Positions 1-8,735 of a stretch of 64,000 nucleotides of DNA are shown here, piece by piece. Both the position numbers and the translations under genes were made by a program. Origin of the DNA: Amphritea opalescens (lineage in GTDB: Bacteria; Pseudomonadota; Gammaproteobacteria; Pseudomonadales; Balneatricaceae); assembly GCF_003957515.1 (NCBI RefSeq), contig NZ_RQXW01000004.1:62001-126000 (forward strand). The letters are read 5' to 3'. The notes under the pieces are model-generated. The model was not told the DNA's origin, ran no database searches, and was given only the letters and a program-made list of their open reading frames with translations. The number at the start of each line of letters is the position of its first letter. Positions within the stretch are counted from its first letter, which is position 1.

Positions 1-72
1 CTCATCCGGTGAAGGAGGTTTTTGCATCCCCATCATCGAAGAGCCGCCCGCCTGAATACCTGCAATACTCAT
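1..72 (-). CDS. Partial hypothetical protein (N-terminus only)
   Basis: An open frame reads leftward from an ATG at 72 off the edge of the window, giving 24 residues that begin MSIAGIQAGG. A good Shine-Dalgarno (AAGGAG on the minus strand) lies just upstream of the ATG, so the start is well supported. The visible part is rich in Gly, Ser, Met and Pro with no recognisable motif. Too little is present to assign a function. Confidence 0.55.
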   Translation of the reverse strand, partial: MSIAGIQAGGSSMMGMQKPPSPDE

Positions 73-446
73 GGCTCTCTCCTTACTTAGATTAATAGAC
101 TTAAAGCAATTCGTTATTTGCAAAGAGTATACCGATTGGCGCTATTTGCGAGGCCTTCGAAGGCTTTTCTTCACCACTTTGAGCTTATTAGCCCATTCTT
201 TACATAACTTAACCTAACTTAACATTCAGTGATAAAAACCTGTTGCTTATCAAGATCAAAGCGGAAGGTTTAAGCCACTAAAACCCTTAACGCGGCAAAT
301 CATGACCGCTTGCCGCTATCCGCCTAAAACCGTTGAGCGCTAGCCCTTTTGCCGCCGTATCAACAAGCTATTCATCATTAAACGCAATCGAGAATCTTTT
401 CGTTTCAGGATTCCCTCGCTGTTAATTTTACTCTACACTAGAATTC
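73..446. other. Intergenic region without a clear gene
   Basis: No convincing gene was found here. The stretch contains a short palindrome, GCCTTCGAAGGC (153-164), followed by TTTT on the plus strand, and two direct copies of TAACTTAAC spaced 10 bp apart (205-213 and 215-223). The promoter of the edge gene probably lies in it. None of these elements is strong enough to name. Confidence 0.4.
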
Positions 447-788
447 ATGAAGCACATGACCTGCATCACATCATCCCAAGAAACACATCGCCAAACTCAT
501 TTTGGGCTTGCGTGTATGTTGTTGTTGGTTCTGATCGAGATGCAGAACCGAGGGCTGATACTAGAGCCACTCGCGTCACAACTGTTCTCCGTTAATCAAA
601 GCAATGCCTTACAAGCATTGTTACCGGCCACCATCGATGATGACCAACCCGGCGGTCTGGTTTTAACCACCAACCATGATCCCCGCCAATCAGGTTCTGT
701 CATCGTACAGACGGACAGCGACTCATCGCACCCGGCCTCTCCTCGCTGGATAGCACCCTCCCCTCGAGCACCACCCTTTCTTAGCTAA
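447..788 (+). CDS. Doubtful hypothetical protein
   Basis: A 113-codon frame with one hydrophobic stretch (about residues 20-30) and a Ser/Pro-rich C-terminus. No family is recognised. The ATG has no convincing ribosome binding site, and the low-complexity tail resembles unselected sequence. It sits 60 bases upstream of the CBS-domain gene on the same strand, so it could be a real small gene or merely part of that gene's leader. I keep it at low confidence because nothing else explains this stretch. Confidence 0.25.
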   Translation: MKHMTCITSSQETHRQTHFGLACMLLLVLIEMQNRGLILEPLASQLFSVNQSNALQALLPATIDDDQPGGLVLTTNHDPRQSGSVIVQTDSDSSHPASPRWIAPSPRAPPFLS

Positions 789-848
789 TTCTGATTACAT
801 CTCTATTTTTTATATTGTTGATGACAGCCATTAAGGCAGGATTACGCT

Positions 849-1436
849 ATGAATAATTACAACGAATTAAAAACCATTCTTCTGGATGCTTCCGCACACA
901 TTACCCGTCCTGAAGAACTGCACGAATACACGCTAGAAACCAGTGCGGTTGAAGTCATGACCGACTTTGAGAAAGTCCAACCCCTCATGATGGAACAGGA
1001 TGTGTCCATCGATGAAGCGCGGCAAATGATGCGCAAAGTCCATGTGCGCTCGGTGCTGGTCATCGATAAGGACGAAAACTTTCGCGGACTGCTCACCATC
1101 GCCGATTTAGAAAGCCGGGCAGCGATGAGTATCGCAACCTCTGCTGGACTCAAACGGCATGATATCTCCATAAAAGAGATAATGACGCCGCGGGATCGCT
1201 TGCATGCGATTCCATTAAGCGAGGTCAACCATGCCAGCATCGGTGACCTTTTGCGCACACTGCAACATACTGGCACCCCGCATATGTTAGTGGTTGATAC
1301 CCAAAAACATGAGATCCGTGGTGTGATCTCCTCCAGTGATATTGCCCGCCGCTTAAACGTGCCGGTGGAAATTTCCAAACGCGCTGCGCACTTCCGTGAA
1401 GTCGTTGATGTGCTTTTTTCCGGTCAAGATACTTGA
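849..1436 (+). CDS. CBS-domain pair protein
   Basis: A 195-residue soluble protein built almost entirely of two CBS motifs, roughly residues 33-90 (VEVMTDFEKVQPLMM onward) and 105-175 (IKEIMTPRD onward). CBS pairs bind adenine nucleotides such as AMP, ATP or SAM and usually act as regulatory sensors. No catalytic or transport domain is attached, so this is a stand-alone sensor whose partner cannot be told from context. The ATG follows an AGGCAGGA ribosome binding site. Downstream is a run of hairpins ending in a terminator, described separately. Confidence 0.85.
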   Translation: MNNYNELKTILLDASAHITRPEELHEYTLETSAVEVMTDFEKVQPLMMEQDVSIDEARQMMRKVHVRSVLVIDKDENFRGLLTIADLESRAAMSIATSAGLKRHDISIKEIMTPRDRLHAIPLSEVNHASIGDLLRTLQHTGTPHMLVVDTQKHEIRGVISSSDIARRLNVPVEISKRAAHFREVVDVLFSGQDT

Positions 1437-1500
1437 GCCAAACGGATTTAATCCAGAACCACAACTGACGAGTCTTATAAAAAATCATCTCCACTGAATA

Positions 1501-1630
1501 AAACCCAAGGATTCGGTTTGAAGGGGCTATTCATCGGGGTGATGTCCGGTGAATAGTATTAGCAAGCCAGCGTTCATGTGTGTTGACGGCTTGCTTATCA
1601 AAGCCCAGTCCCTCGACTGGGCTTTTTATC
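1501..1630 (+). ncRNA. Candidate structured small RNA or structured 3' UTR
   Basis: Four consecutive hairpins can be drawn: AAACC/GGTTT (1501-1505 with 1515-1519) with an AAGGA-containing loop; an 11-bp stem CTATTCATCGG with CCGGTGAATAG (1527-1537/1546-1556); AGCAAGCC/GGCTTGCT (1561-1568/1588-1595); and a perfect terminator stem at 1602-1623 followed by a T-run. The chain of stems ending in an intrinsic terminator is typical of a trans-acting sRNA or of a processed 3' UTR. The AGGA loop resembles a CsrA/RsmA site. A TTATAA-like -10 lies near 1475, but its -35 is poor. No Rfam family was recognised. Confidence 0.4.
1602..1628 (+). terminator. Rho-independent terminator
   Basis: Perfect 9-bp stem AGCCCAGTC/GACTGGGCT (1602-1610 with 1615-1623), loop CCTC, followed by TTTTAT. 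It ends the transcript of the CBS gene and/or of the candidate RNA before it. Confidence 0.85.
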
Positions 1631-1881
1631 AAGACCATCGAAGCCATTAAACCCAGCATCCACAGTAATACAGCCCCTCTTACTGCATCAATAACGCCCT
1701 AGCATGCCGATAGCGCCACCAATCATCCCGTTCTCCACCCATTCACAGGAATTAGCTGAACGTCTGATACTAAGCCATCGGTGAAAATCTTGGACCACTG
1801 CGCTATTTAGACAGTCTGTGCTATTCTCCCGCTCCGGTTAACTGATTCTTTCTGTGTTAACACTAACGACGGAGCATCATT

Positions 1882-2253
1882 GTGGACTACGATTTTACCC
1901 ACGATATTTACGGCGCATTCTGTGCTGAGTTTTCTATGGGCCATGAAGCCCTAGGTTACTGGCTGACTTATGAACTTAGGAGTCGCCAAGCCGTTATTGC
2001 CGACTTACTGCGTATCACTGAGTCACTAAAACAGAAACAACGTCTCGACTATGTGATGGAAGGTTCGGAATATAATTTGGTGCTGAATCAGAATGAAGCG
2101 ATTGTCCGCGCCCACGCACTGGATGCTTACGACGATACAGAGGTACCCGACGATAATTTAGAGTTTTATGATCAGGAATCAACCGCCAGCTGCGGTCTGG
2201 AAGATTTTATCGAGCTATTAGAAGGCTGGCAGCAATTTACCGCGCCGGCATAA
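1882..2253 (+). CDS. yacL: YacL family protein (UPF0231)
   Basis: A 123-residue acidic protein whose beginning (MDYDFTHDIYGAF), SMGHEALGYWL segment and YDQESTASCGLEDF segment match my recollection of E. coli YacL in order and length (about 120 residues). The family has no established biochemical role. The start codon is GTG, supported by a GGAG motif 7 bases upstream (1871-1874). It appears to be a single-gene unit, since the next gene is convergent. Confidence 0.85.
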   Translation: MDYDFTHDIYGAFCAEFSMGHEALGYWLTYELRSRQAVIADLLRITESLKQKQRLDYVMEGSEYNLVLNQNEAIVRAHALDAYDDTEVPDDNLEFYDQESTASCGLEDFIELLEGWQQFTAPA

Positions 2254-2314
2254 GCTCGTCATAAACAAGCCTTTAAACAAAGCACTTTAAGTAAAGCTCT
2301 TTAGCTAAAGCTCT

Positions 2315-3277
2315 TTACAGCATTCCCGCCCGAAGTAGATCAAAGCACTCCATAATCCGCGCAATATACTGATCTTTAGGGCGAAAACTACTGCTGCTCT
2401 GTTGGAGTAGATCCTGCTCCATATGTTTAAGCATCTTGGTCAACCGATAACGGTGCAACCCCGTCGCCGCTTGTACGGGGTCGGATATCACACCACTGAG
2501 CGCAGCGCCCGCCGACAACAGTGCTAAGACTCCAGCGATGGTGGCCAAAGTCACGCCGATCGAAGGTGACGGGGGAAAAGCATTATAATAGGCACTACCC
2601 AAGGTTTCGCCTAAGAAAAAATCACGACTCGCTAATTGCGTGCTGATGATACTCGCCAACATCAGCCCAATACCGATCCCGCCCGGCGTAAATTTCTGAA
2701 ACGCAAAAGCCCCCAGTACCGTGCATGACAGTGTATTGGTAATATCCGCCGAAGCCGTTCGGGTAACCCGGTACTGCGCTAAGGCATCTTCAATAATAGG
2801 TTCTGCCTGTCGGTGAAACTGACTAATATCGGCATTACTCGGGCCTTGCTGCTGATAAAGTTCGCGCAAGGCTTCAGCAATATGCCAACTCAGCGACTCG
2901 TTAGCCTGATCATGACGTAATAAATCTCGCAGTACTAAATCACTAATATGACTCTGCACCTGAGTGGTAAATCCCGCCGGAAAACGCCCCAACAAGCGAT
3001 GTAAACCGCTCAACCGAGACGAGCGCCCAACAAAAAAACGCACCAGACTCACCAACGCATATAGTGGCGCCCAAAAGAGATTAACCGGCGCCCGTAAGAT
3101 ATCCATACCAAAAGCAACACGATTCGTTTTTAAGGCCGCAGGATAGCTAAAGTGAGACGCAACAAAATCAGGCACCCGTTGCTGACATTGACGAAAATAA
3201 TTGCGAATACCGGTTAGTACGGTCTGCTGAATATCTTGCTGTAATCGAGCTTCAGCCTCGCTGTTTGGAAATTGCAT
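2315..3277 (-). CDS. Hypothetical membrane protein
   Basis: About 320 residues. Helical soluble-looking segments surround several hydrophobic stretches: one near residues 65-85 (VNLFWAPLYALVSLVRFF), one around 190-220 rich in Gly and Ile, and one near 245-270 (VTLATIAGVLALLSAGAAL). The composition fits a peripheral or multi-pass inner-membrane protein. I do not recognise the family with confidence; DUF6635 is a possibility from memory. The frame can be extended 7 codons to a TTG at 3298, but the ATG at 3277 follows AGAGG and is the better start. Convergent with yacL. Confidence 0.6.
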   Translation of the reverse strand: MQFPNSEAEARLQQDIQQTVLTGIRNYFRQCQQRVPDFVASHFSYPAALKTNRVAFGMDILRAPVNLFWAPLYALVSLVRFFVGRSSRLSGLHRLLGRFPAGFTTQVQSHISDLVLRDLLRHDQANESLSWHIAEALRELYQQQGPSNADISQFHRQAEPIIEDALAQYRVTRTASADITNTLSCTVLGAFAFQKFTPGGIGIGLMLASIISTQLASRDFFLGETLGSAYYNAFPPSPSIGVTLATIAGVLALLSAGAALSGVISDPVQAATGLHRYRLTKMLKHMEQDLLQQSSSSFRPKDQYIARIMECFDLLRAGML

Positions 3278-3600
3278 AAACCTCTGCTTCTTTCTCAATC
3301 TGACACATTTAAAAATCCTACCTTACCACCCAGCTGAGACCGGCAAACTAGTCAAAGGTTGCAGCACTATTAATCTGTCTGAGTAGTTTAACGTTTTAAT
3401 ATGACAAGAACAGGCCACTTTTCAGGTTGATTTCAAGTTGGTCATCAATACTGGTGCAGCTTCCGTTAAACATTAATCTCTCCAATGCGTTAACGAGGCT
3501 GCTCAAATAACCTTTAACAAGACCAATAAGCCACGTATCGCTGATCAGACTGTCAGCATTAAGCCAATCGCGCGGTTACTTAACGATAGGAATAACAATA
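3278..3600. other. Divergent promoter region
   Basis: This gap separates two divergently transcribed units and must hold the promoters of the membrane-protein gene (leftward) and of the bufferin operon (rightward). I could not identify a convincing operator, metal-regulator box or sigma-E promoter by eye. A TAGGAA ribosome binding site lies at the right end before the precursor gene. Confidence 0.5.
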
Positions 3601-4068
3601 ATGAACAGTAATCTTAAAAGCAGTTTTTCCGGCGCAGCCATCGCTGTTGCCGCCGCAGGCCTAGCCGGCTGTATGGGATCAACCTCAGCCAGCACCAGCA
3701 GCGCCCCCATGGCTAGTGGCAACACCGTTGAACTGGGACATTGTTATGGCGTTAACTCCTGCCAAGGACACAATGATTGCAAAACAGCCGATAATGATTG
3801 TAAAGGACAGTCCGCGTGTAAAGGACAAGGCTTTGTTACTATGCCTCTGAAAGCCTGTACCGATGCCGGTGGTAACGTACGAGATGACTGGCGCGATCAA
3901 ATCGCTAAAGCAGATCTGACCCAGTGCTTTGGCATTAATGTCTGTAAAGGCCATAATGATTGTAAAACAGCAGATAATGCTTGTGCAGGACAGGGTTCAT
4001 GTAAAGGTACCGGTTTTGTTATGACCACCGAGAAATCCTGTGACGATATTGGCGGCACCACTAAATAA
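3601..4068 (+). CDS. bufA2: BufA2-like bufferin precursor with duplicated core
   Basis: A 155-residue exported Cys-rich protein. Residues 1-24 form a signal sequence ending in LAGC, which fits a lipoprotein lipobox with Cys24. Two copies of the bufferin-type core follow. Copy 1 has Cys 48, 54, 60, 67, 73 and 86; copy 2 has Cys 109, 115, 121, 128, 134 and 147. The spacings (6, 6, 7, 6, 13) are identical, and both copies contain [10 protein letters not shown]. Bufferins are RiPP metallophores whose cysteines are converted by a DUF692 enzyme and which help cells tolerate copper or other metals. The next two genes encode that enzyme and its DUF2063 partner. The duplication and the lipobox are unusual; family members I recall have one core. 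Confidence 0.85.
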   Translation: MNSNLKSSFSGAAIAVAAAGLAGCMGSTSASTSSAPMASGNTVELGHCYGVNSCQGHNDCKTADNDCKGQSACKGQGFVTMPLKACTDAGGNVRDDWRDQIAKADLTQCFGINVCKGHNDCKTADNACAGQGSCKGTGFVMTTEKSCDDIGGTTK

Positions 4069-4122
4069 CACAACTGCCAAGCTAAACCGAGCCTAAAGTA
4101 ACACCCTTAGCAACATCCGCAT

Positions 4123-4148
4123 GAACGTCCTTCGGGGCGTTCAATTTT
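4123..4148 (+). terminator. UUCG-capped hairpin between bufA and bufB (attenuator candidate)
   Basis: Stem GAACGTCC/GGGCGTTC (4123-4130 with 4135-4142) with a TTCG tetraloop, followed by AATTTTCT. The T-run is short, so partial termination or protection of the upstream mRNA 3' end is more likely than a full stop. Either effect would make the precursor more abundant than the enzymes. Confidence 0.6.
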
Positions 4149-4164
4149 CTCTGCAGGAGATATT

Positions 4165-5016
4165 ATGACCGACCATAATTTAGGCTTTGGGCTGGGTTTA
4201 AGAACCCCACATTTCCAAGATGTGCTCAACACGCAGCCCGATGTCGATTGGTTTGAAATCATCTCAGAAAACTTTATGGTGGCCGGCGGCAAGCCCAAAT
4301 ATTACCTACACGCCATCCGCGAACGTTACCCGATGGTGATGCACGGTGTCTCTATGTCGATCGGTTCAACCGAACCCTTAGATAACGCCTATCTACAACG
4401 CTTAAAACAACTCGCCAATGAGGTACAGCCCGAGTGGATATCAGACCACCTCTGCTGGACAGGTCTGGACGGTATCAATAGTCACGATCTACTACCGATG
4501 CCCTATACCGAAGAGGCGATCAATCATATTGTTGAGCGAATAAAACAGGTTCAGGACACTCTCGGCCGGCCATTACTGCTCGAAAATGTGTCCAGTTATA
4601 TTAGTTACACCGACTCCGTCATGAGTGAATGGGCCTTCTATAACGAAATCGTGGAACGGGCCGATTGCCTGATGTTATTGGATATCAATAATATCTATGT
4701 CAGCAGCCGCAACCATTACTTCGATGCCCAAGACTACTTGGATTCCGTTAACCCTGCGCGGGTTCGACAGATCCATCTGGCCGGACACAGTGATTACGGC
4801 ACCCATGTGATCGACACCCATGATCATGATGTCTGCGATCCCGTTTGGCAGCTTTACCGCCAAGCCTTACAACGCTTCGGCCCCGTCAGCACCATGATCG
4901 AACGGGATGATAATATTCCTCCCCTCACTCAATTGATCGACGAGCTTAATATTGCCCGTCAGATCGCCGCAGAAGTACACAGTAGCAAACCGCTGATTCG
5001 CGAGGTTGCCGGCTAA
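4165..5016 (+). CDS. bufB: DUF692/MNIO maturation oxidase (BufB type)
   Basis: A 283-residue TIM-barrel protein of the DUF692 family, now called multinuclear non-heme iron oxidases (the MbnB relatives). The family's metal-ligand positions are present: His60 (HGVSMSIGS), Asp94-His95 (SDHLCW), Glu140-Asn141 (ENVSSY), Asp173 and Asn175-176 (DINNIYV), His204 and His208 (HLAGHSD), Asp217/His219 (DTHDHD) and Glu246 (IERDD). It should oxidise cysteines of the precursor to thiooxazole-type groups. The start follows AGGAGA. Its stop codon overlaps the next start (TAATG), so it is translationally coupled to the DUF2063 gene. Confidence 0.9.
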   Translation: MTDHNLGFGLGLRTPHFQDVLNTQPDVDWFEIISENFMVAGGKPKYYLHAIRERYPMVMHGVSMSIGSTEPLDNAYLQRLKQLANEVQPEWISDHLCWTGLDGINSHDLLPMPYTEEAINHIVERIKQVQDTLGRPLLLENVSSYISYTDSVMSEWAFYNEIVERADCLMLLDINNIYVSSRNHYFDAQDYLDSVNPARVRQIHLAGHSDYGTHVIDTHDHDVCDPVWQLYRQALQRFGPVSTMIERDDNIPPLTQLIDELNIARQIAAEVHSSKPLIREVAG

Positions 5017-5822
5017 TGAAACGATCTTTACAGTTGCGCCAGCAGCAGATGATGAAAGCACTACTGGGTAACAACGATGACATTGCCGATTATATTATCG
5101 GCGATCAACAACTCGATGCTCGGCAACGCTTATCGATCTATCAATCGGGTTATCGTATTCGTCTGCGGGAGGTGATCGATAATGATCACCCCGTACTCGG
5201 CAGTTATCTAGGCGATCAACTGTTCGAGCAGATGACCGAAGGCTATATCGATGCTCACCCCAGCACTTTCCGCTCGCTACGCCACTATTGTGATCGATTA
5301 CCAGATTACCTGCGCAGTGACACTTTCTTTAGCCAATATCCCCATATCGCCGAACTCGCTCGTTTTGAACGGGGTCTGCTCAGCTCATTTGATGCAGCCG
5401 ATCGCGACACTGTTTCGGTAGCAGACCTACAACAGATTCCGCCAGAACAATGGCCGACACTGCAGCTTCGGTTTCATCCTAGCCTGCAACTGTTTAATGC
5501 CGATATGAATGTGGTTGAAATATGGCAATCGATCAAAGCCGAACGGACACCCCCTAATGTCACTCAACAGACCGAATATTGGGTTATTTGGCGTAACCCT
5601 GAAAGACTCACCGAATTTCGGTCCGTGGATACGCTTGAACAGGTATTATTGGATTGTTTTCTTCAGGGAGGCGATATTGAGAAGGCCGCGGAAATCACCG
5701 CCCAAACCGATGCGGTCAATACAGCAGAAACCCTGCTAACCTATCTGTTTCGTTGGCTGGAGCTTGGCTGGGTACAACAACTAACTGATGCGCAGAGCCC
5801 ACCAATATTCGATGTCGTTTAA
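5016..5822 (+). CDS. bufC: DUF2063 RiPP recognition partner (BufC type)
   Basis: A 268-residue protein with an N-terminal DUF2063 domain, including the typical RLSIYQSGYRIRLREVI segment near residues 38-54 and the DHPVLGSYLGD region that follows. In bufferin and related clusters, this protein binds the precursor and the MNIO enzyme and is needed for modification. It overlaps bufB by one base. A DoxX-like gene, often fourth in such operons, is absent; the next gene is convergent. The C-terminal half (about 140-268) is less conserved. Confidence 0.88.
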   Translation: MKRSLQLRQQQMMKALLGNNDDIADYIIGDQQLDARQRLSIYQSGYRIRLREVIDNDHPVLGSYLGDQLFEQMTEGYIDAHPSTFRSLRHYCDRLPDYLRSDTFFSQYPHIAELARFERGLLSSFDAADRDTVSVADLQQIPPEQWPTLQLRFHPSLQLFNADMNVVEIWQSIKAERTPPNVTQQTEYWVIWRNPERLTEFRSVDTLEQVLLDCFLQGGDIEKAAEITAQTDAVNTAETLLTYLFRWLELGWVQQLTDAQSPPIFDVV

Positions 5823-5898
5823 GACCAGAGCACGACCCCAGAAAAAGGATCATGCTCTGTCAGACTGTGATGTCTACCTGGCTAGGGCGTCATCGGCG

Positions 5899-6354
5899 TT
5901 AATGATCTAAGGCGCGGAGTTTAATCATCATGCCTTCACTGGCATAGATCTCGACCTTGGTGCCGGCCAGCAGTGTGGTGTCGGCTTCAGCTTTCCACAG
6001 AGTATCACCTACCTGCACCCGCCCCTGACCATTCTCTAGATTTTGCTCAAGCACAAACTTACGCCCAATCAACTGTGCCGCCCGATCATTTAATAATGGC
6101 TCATCAGTTTGGCTGTTAAAGGTACGAAACACGCGCCAATATAGAACGGTAAAGGTGATACCCAACAGCGCAAACAGTAGCAACTGATAAGACCAGCTAT
6201 CGACCACACCTAATGCAACCACTGCCGCGACCACTAAAGCAGCGACGGCCAAGCCGATTAGAAAGCCTGAGGCACCTAGCATTTCCAGAATCAACAGGAC
6301 GATACCGAGAATCAACCAGTGCCACTGGGTTAGGGTATTAAACCAATCAGCCAT
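5899..6354 (-). CDS. NfeD-like membrane protein
   Basis: A 151-residue protein with two or three closely spaced transmembrane segments (about residues 12-75) and a C-terminal OB-fold-like soluble domain (about 90-150). This is the short NfeD form that partners SPFH/stomatin proteins. The start at 6354 is one base after the stop of the SPFH gene (TGAgATG), so the two are co-translated. A longer in-frame start inside the SPFH gene lacks support. Its likely role is membrane-domain organisation or quality control with its neighbour. Confidence 0.85.
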   Translation of the reverse strand: MADWFNTLTQWHWLILGIVLLILEMLGASGFLIGLAVAALVVAAVVALGVVDSWSYQLLLFALLGITFTVLYWRVFRTFNSQTDEPLLNDRAAQLIGRKFVLEQNLENGQGRVQVGDTLWKAEADTTLLAGTKVEIYASEGMMIKLRALDH

Positions 6355-6355
6355 C

Positions 6356-7273
6356 TCAGTCTTTCGCTTTAGTCGTATTAAGCAGCTCAGAGATACCGCC
6401 AATCGAGCCAATCAGGCTACTCGCTTCCAGCGGCATCATCACCACCTTACTATTCTCGCCAGCACCAATCGCTTGCAGCGCTTGGGTATACTTCTGCGCC
6501 ACAAAGTAATTGATCGCCTGCGGATTGCCTTCACTGATCGCTTGGGAGACCACCTTAGTTGCCAACGCCTCGGCTTCAGCTTCCCGCTCCCGCGCTTCGG
6601 CATTCAAAATCGCTGCCTGCAATTCGCCTTCTGCACGCAGAATTTCCGCTTGTTTTTGTCCTTCGGCCACTTTAATAGAGGCTTCCCGTTGACCCTCTGC
6701 AACCAGAATAGTCGCCCGCTTATCCCGCTCGGCTTTCATCTGATTACCCATGGAATCCACTAAGTCCTGGGGTGGAGAGATATCGCGAATCTCGATACGC
6801 GTCACCTTAATGCCCCAAGGATCGGTCGCTTCATCCACTTTACCCAGCAACTTGATATTGATCGCATCTCGGTTGGACAACATCTCATCCAGTTCCATCG
6901 AACCTAACACCGCACGGATATTGGTCATCACCAGATTACGCATAGCTCGGGGCAGATCATTGACCTCATAGGCAGCTTTACCGGCATCCAGCACCTGAAA
7001 GAAACACACGGCATCCGTCGTGACCATCGCATTATCGGAACTGATCACTTCCTGCGGTGGTACGTCCAGTACCTGTTCCATCATATTTTGCTTCGAACCG
7101 ATCGCATCCACGATAGGAATCAGTAGGTGTAAACCAGGATTCAGGGAGCGCGTAAAACGACCAAACCGCTCAACCGTCCAGCAATGCCCCTGAGGCACCA
7201 TTTTGACACCCGCAAACACCAACGCTAACGCAAAAACGACAATCACAACGATTGAAATTTCAAGTCCATACAT
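6356..7273 (-). CDS. qmcA: SPFH/band 7 protein, QmcA-like
   Basis: A 305-residue stomatin-type protein with one N-terminal transmembrane helix (about 6-24), an SPFH domain (about 25-185, with [15 protein letters not shown] and [11 protein letters not shown]) and a long Ala/Glu-rich coiled coil (about 190-250). QmcA and relatives form oligomeric cages at the inner membrane and modulate FtsH-type proteolysis. A GGAAG ribosome binding site precedes the ATG. First gene of a two-gene unit with nfeD. Confidence 0.88.
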   Translation of the reverse strand: MYGLEISIVVIVVFALALVFAGVKMVPQGHCWTVERFGRFTRSLNPGLHLLIPIVDAIGSKQNMMEQVLDVPPQEVISSDNAMVTTDAVCFFQVLDAGKAAYEVNDLPRAMRNLVMTNIRAVLGSMELDEMLSNRDAINIKLLGKVDEATDPWGIKVTRIEIRDISPPQDLVDSMGNQMKAERDKRATILVAEGQREASIKVAEGQKQAEILRAEGELQAAILNAEAREREAEAEALATKVVSQAISEGNPQAINYFVAQKYTQALQAIGAGENSKVVMMPLEASSLIGSIGGISELLNTTKAKD

Positions 7274-7490
7274 AGTTATTCTTCCTTTGACTCAAGACTA
7301 AACTTAGCTATAAAACAGAATCAGACGTTAAAACAAAACGGAACTTTGCAGCAGACGCTAGCCGCTGAATCAATAGCACTGAGGCGTAATATACGCCATT
7401 AACATGCTGACAGCGATGCTTGTCTTAGAAGATGCGCGCCAACCATTCGCTAGCATATGGTTAATCGTCAAAGTGGCCCGAAGCTAACAT

Positions 7491-8036
7491 CTAGCTATCG
7501 GTGGAAGAACGAAAGACACCTTTACCGACATCCTCCGCTTTAAGGTACTTCATCATGAGCAACCGGTCCTTGGCGATACGAGACATAGCTTGTTCTTCTA
7601 ACCCCCAATCTTCTTTTAACAAACTATGCTTCAGCAAGATTGACAGCTTTTGCAATTCAAAAAAGAGATCAAACAAACCATTGAGCTGCTGACGATAAAT
7701 ATAAGCTTTCTGATTGAAGAGTGTTTTCTCATAACTCCGCTTGCTATCAATGTACGTCGGCGTCCAATGATTGTTGCGATAAAGGATGAAGCCCTGGGTA
7801 TCTTTCGCTGCTTTGAAGTGTTGATATTGAGATACGAGCTGGTCGGTGATCACTAAATATTCACCCACGATATGCCGGACAAACGCCTGAGGGTCGGTCG
7901 TATCAATGGTTAACACGACCGGTTTAGCCTCGGGCTCTGGCTCTGGCTCTTCCTGACAACCGGTTATCGATAATACGGATAAGCTGAGTAATCCCGCAAA
8001 AAAAACTACAATCCATCGTCTGTTTTTAAGTTTCAT
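7491..8036 (-). CDS. Hypothetical lipoprotein
   Basis: A 181-residue protein with a type II signal sequence: basic N-terminus, hydrophobic core and a lipobox ITGC with Cys27. A short acidic-proline run (EPEPEPE) follows, probably a linker, and then a mostly helical domain of about 140 residues with no recognised motif. It is monocistronic, flanked by qmcA downstream and the TetR gene upstream. The residue after Cys is Gln, compatible with outer-membrane sorting. Confidence 0.7.
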   Translation of the reverse strand: MKLKNRRWIVVFFAGLLSLSVLSITGCQEEPEPEPEAKPVVLTIDTTDPQAFVRHIVGEYLVITDQLVSQYQHFKAAKDTQGFILYRNNHWTPTYIDSKRSYEKTLFNQKAYIYRQQLNGLFDLFFELQKLSILLKHSLLKEDWGLEEQAMSRIAKDRLLMMKYLKAEDVGKGVFRSSTDS

Positions 8037-8136
8037 CTAAGTATTTTAACCTTGCATCGGGTTCTATCAGCATACTATACGTTAATCATCTAATCGTTAA
8101 GTACCAACATAACCGCCGATAACAGAAGTTAAGTGA

Positions 8137-8721
8137 TTAACGTTTTATATTAGCGAATATCGTGGTGATCTGCTCACTTAAGCTTTCGGGGTTACGACTG
8201 GTTTTCATATAGATTCGCAAGCCTATCATCTGTACCTGTAAATGCCTTGCGAGAATGCGCGGATTCGCATGTGTGGCAATCTCTCCAGCCTCTTTCGCCT
8301 GCTGCAGAATATCGGCAAAACGATCTTCGGTACGTTTCAATAGTTCCCGCGACAGCTCCATCAGCTCTGGGTGATCATCATTGACCTCGGTGAGTGTCTT
8401 AACCAACATACACACCTCACTAGGATTGCTATCACACTGATCGATCACCACATTGCGGAAGAACAGCTCTAAACCGCCGAGAGCAGAACCCGCACTGACA
8501 ATTCGCTGCCCAAGCATTTCCGCCATCCCTTGGGAGTAACAGACTAACGCTTCACGATAGAGCTGCTCTTTGCTACCAAACGCGGCATAGATGCTGCCTG
8601 GCCGCATATCGATAGCCTGTTGCAGATCTCGCGTAGAAGTCCCGTTGTAGCCCTTCTCCCAGAACAGCAACATCGCCTTACGGATCACGTCATCACGATT
8701 ATATTTAGCAACATTAGCCAT
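8137..8721 (-). CDS. TetR/AcrR-family repressor
   Basis: A 194-residue regulator with a typical N-terminal helix-turn-helix (about residues 8-55, including GTSTRDLQQA and GSIYAAFGSKEQLY) and a ligand-binding C-terminal half. I place the start at 8721 (MANVAKYNRDD) because GAGGG lies 6 bases upstream. A longer frame to 8751 would run through an operator-like palindrome. The gene is divergent from an AhpD-like gene, and three palindromes fill the gap, so autoregulation plus control of the neighbour is likely. The HTH resembles those of repressors of electrophile- or oxidant-responsive reductases. Confidence 0.85.
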   Translation of the reverse strand: MANVAKYNRDDVIRKAMLLFWEKGYNGTSTRDLQQAIDMRPGSIYAAFGSKEQLYREALVCYSQGMAEMLGQRIVSAGSALGGLELFFRNVVIDQCDSNPSEVCMLVKTLTEVNDDHPELMELSRELLKRTEDRFADILQQAKEAGEIATHANPRILARHLQVQMIGLRIYMKTSRNPESLSEQITTIFANIKR

Positions 8722-8735
8722 CATTGGCCCTCTAT

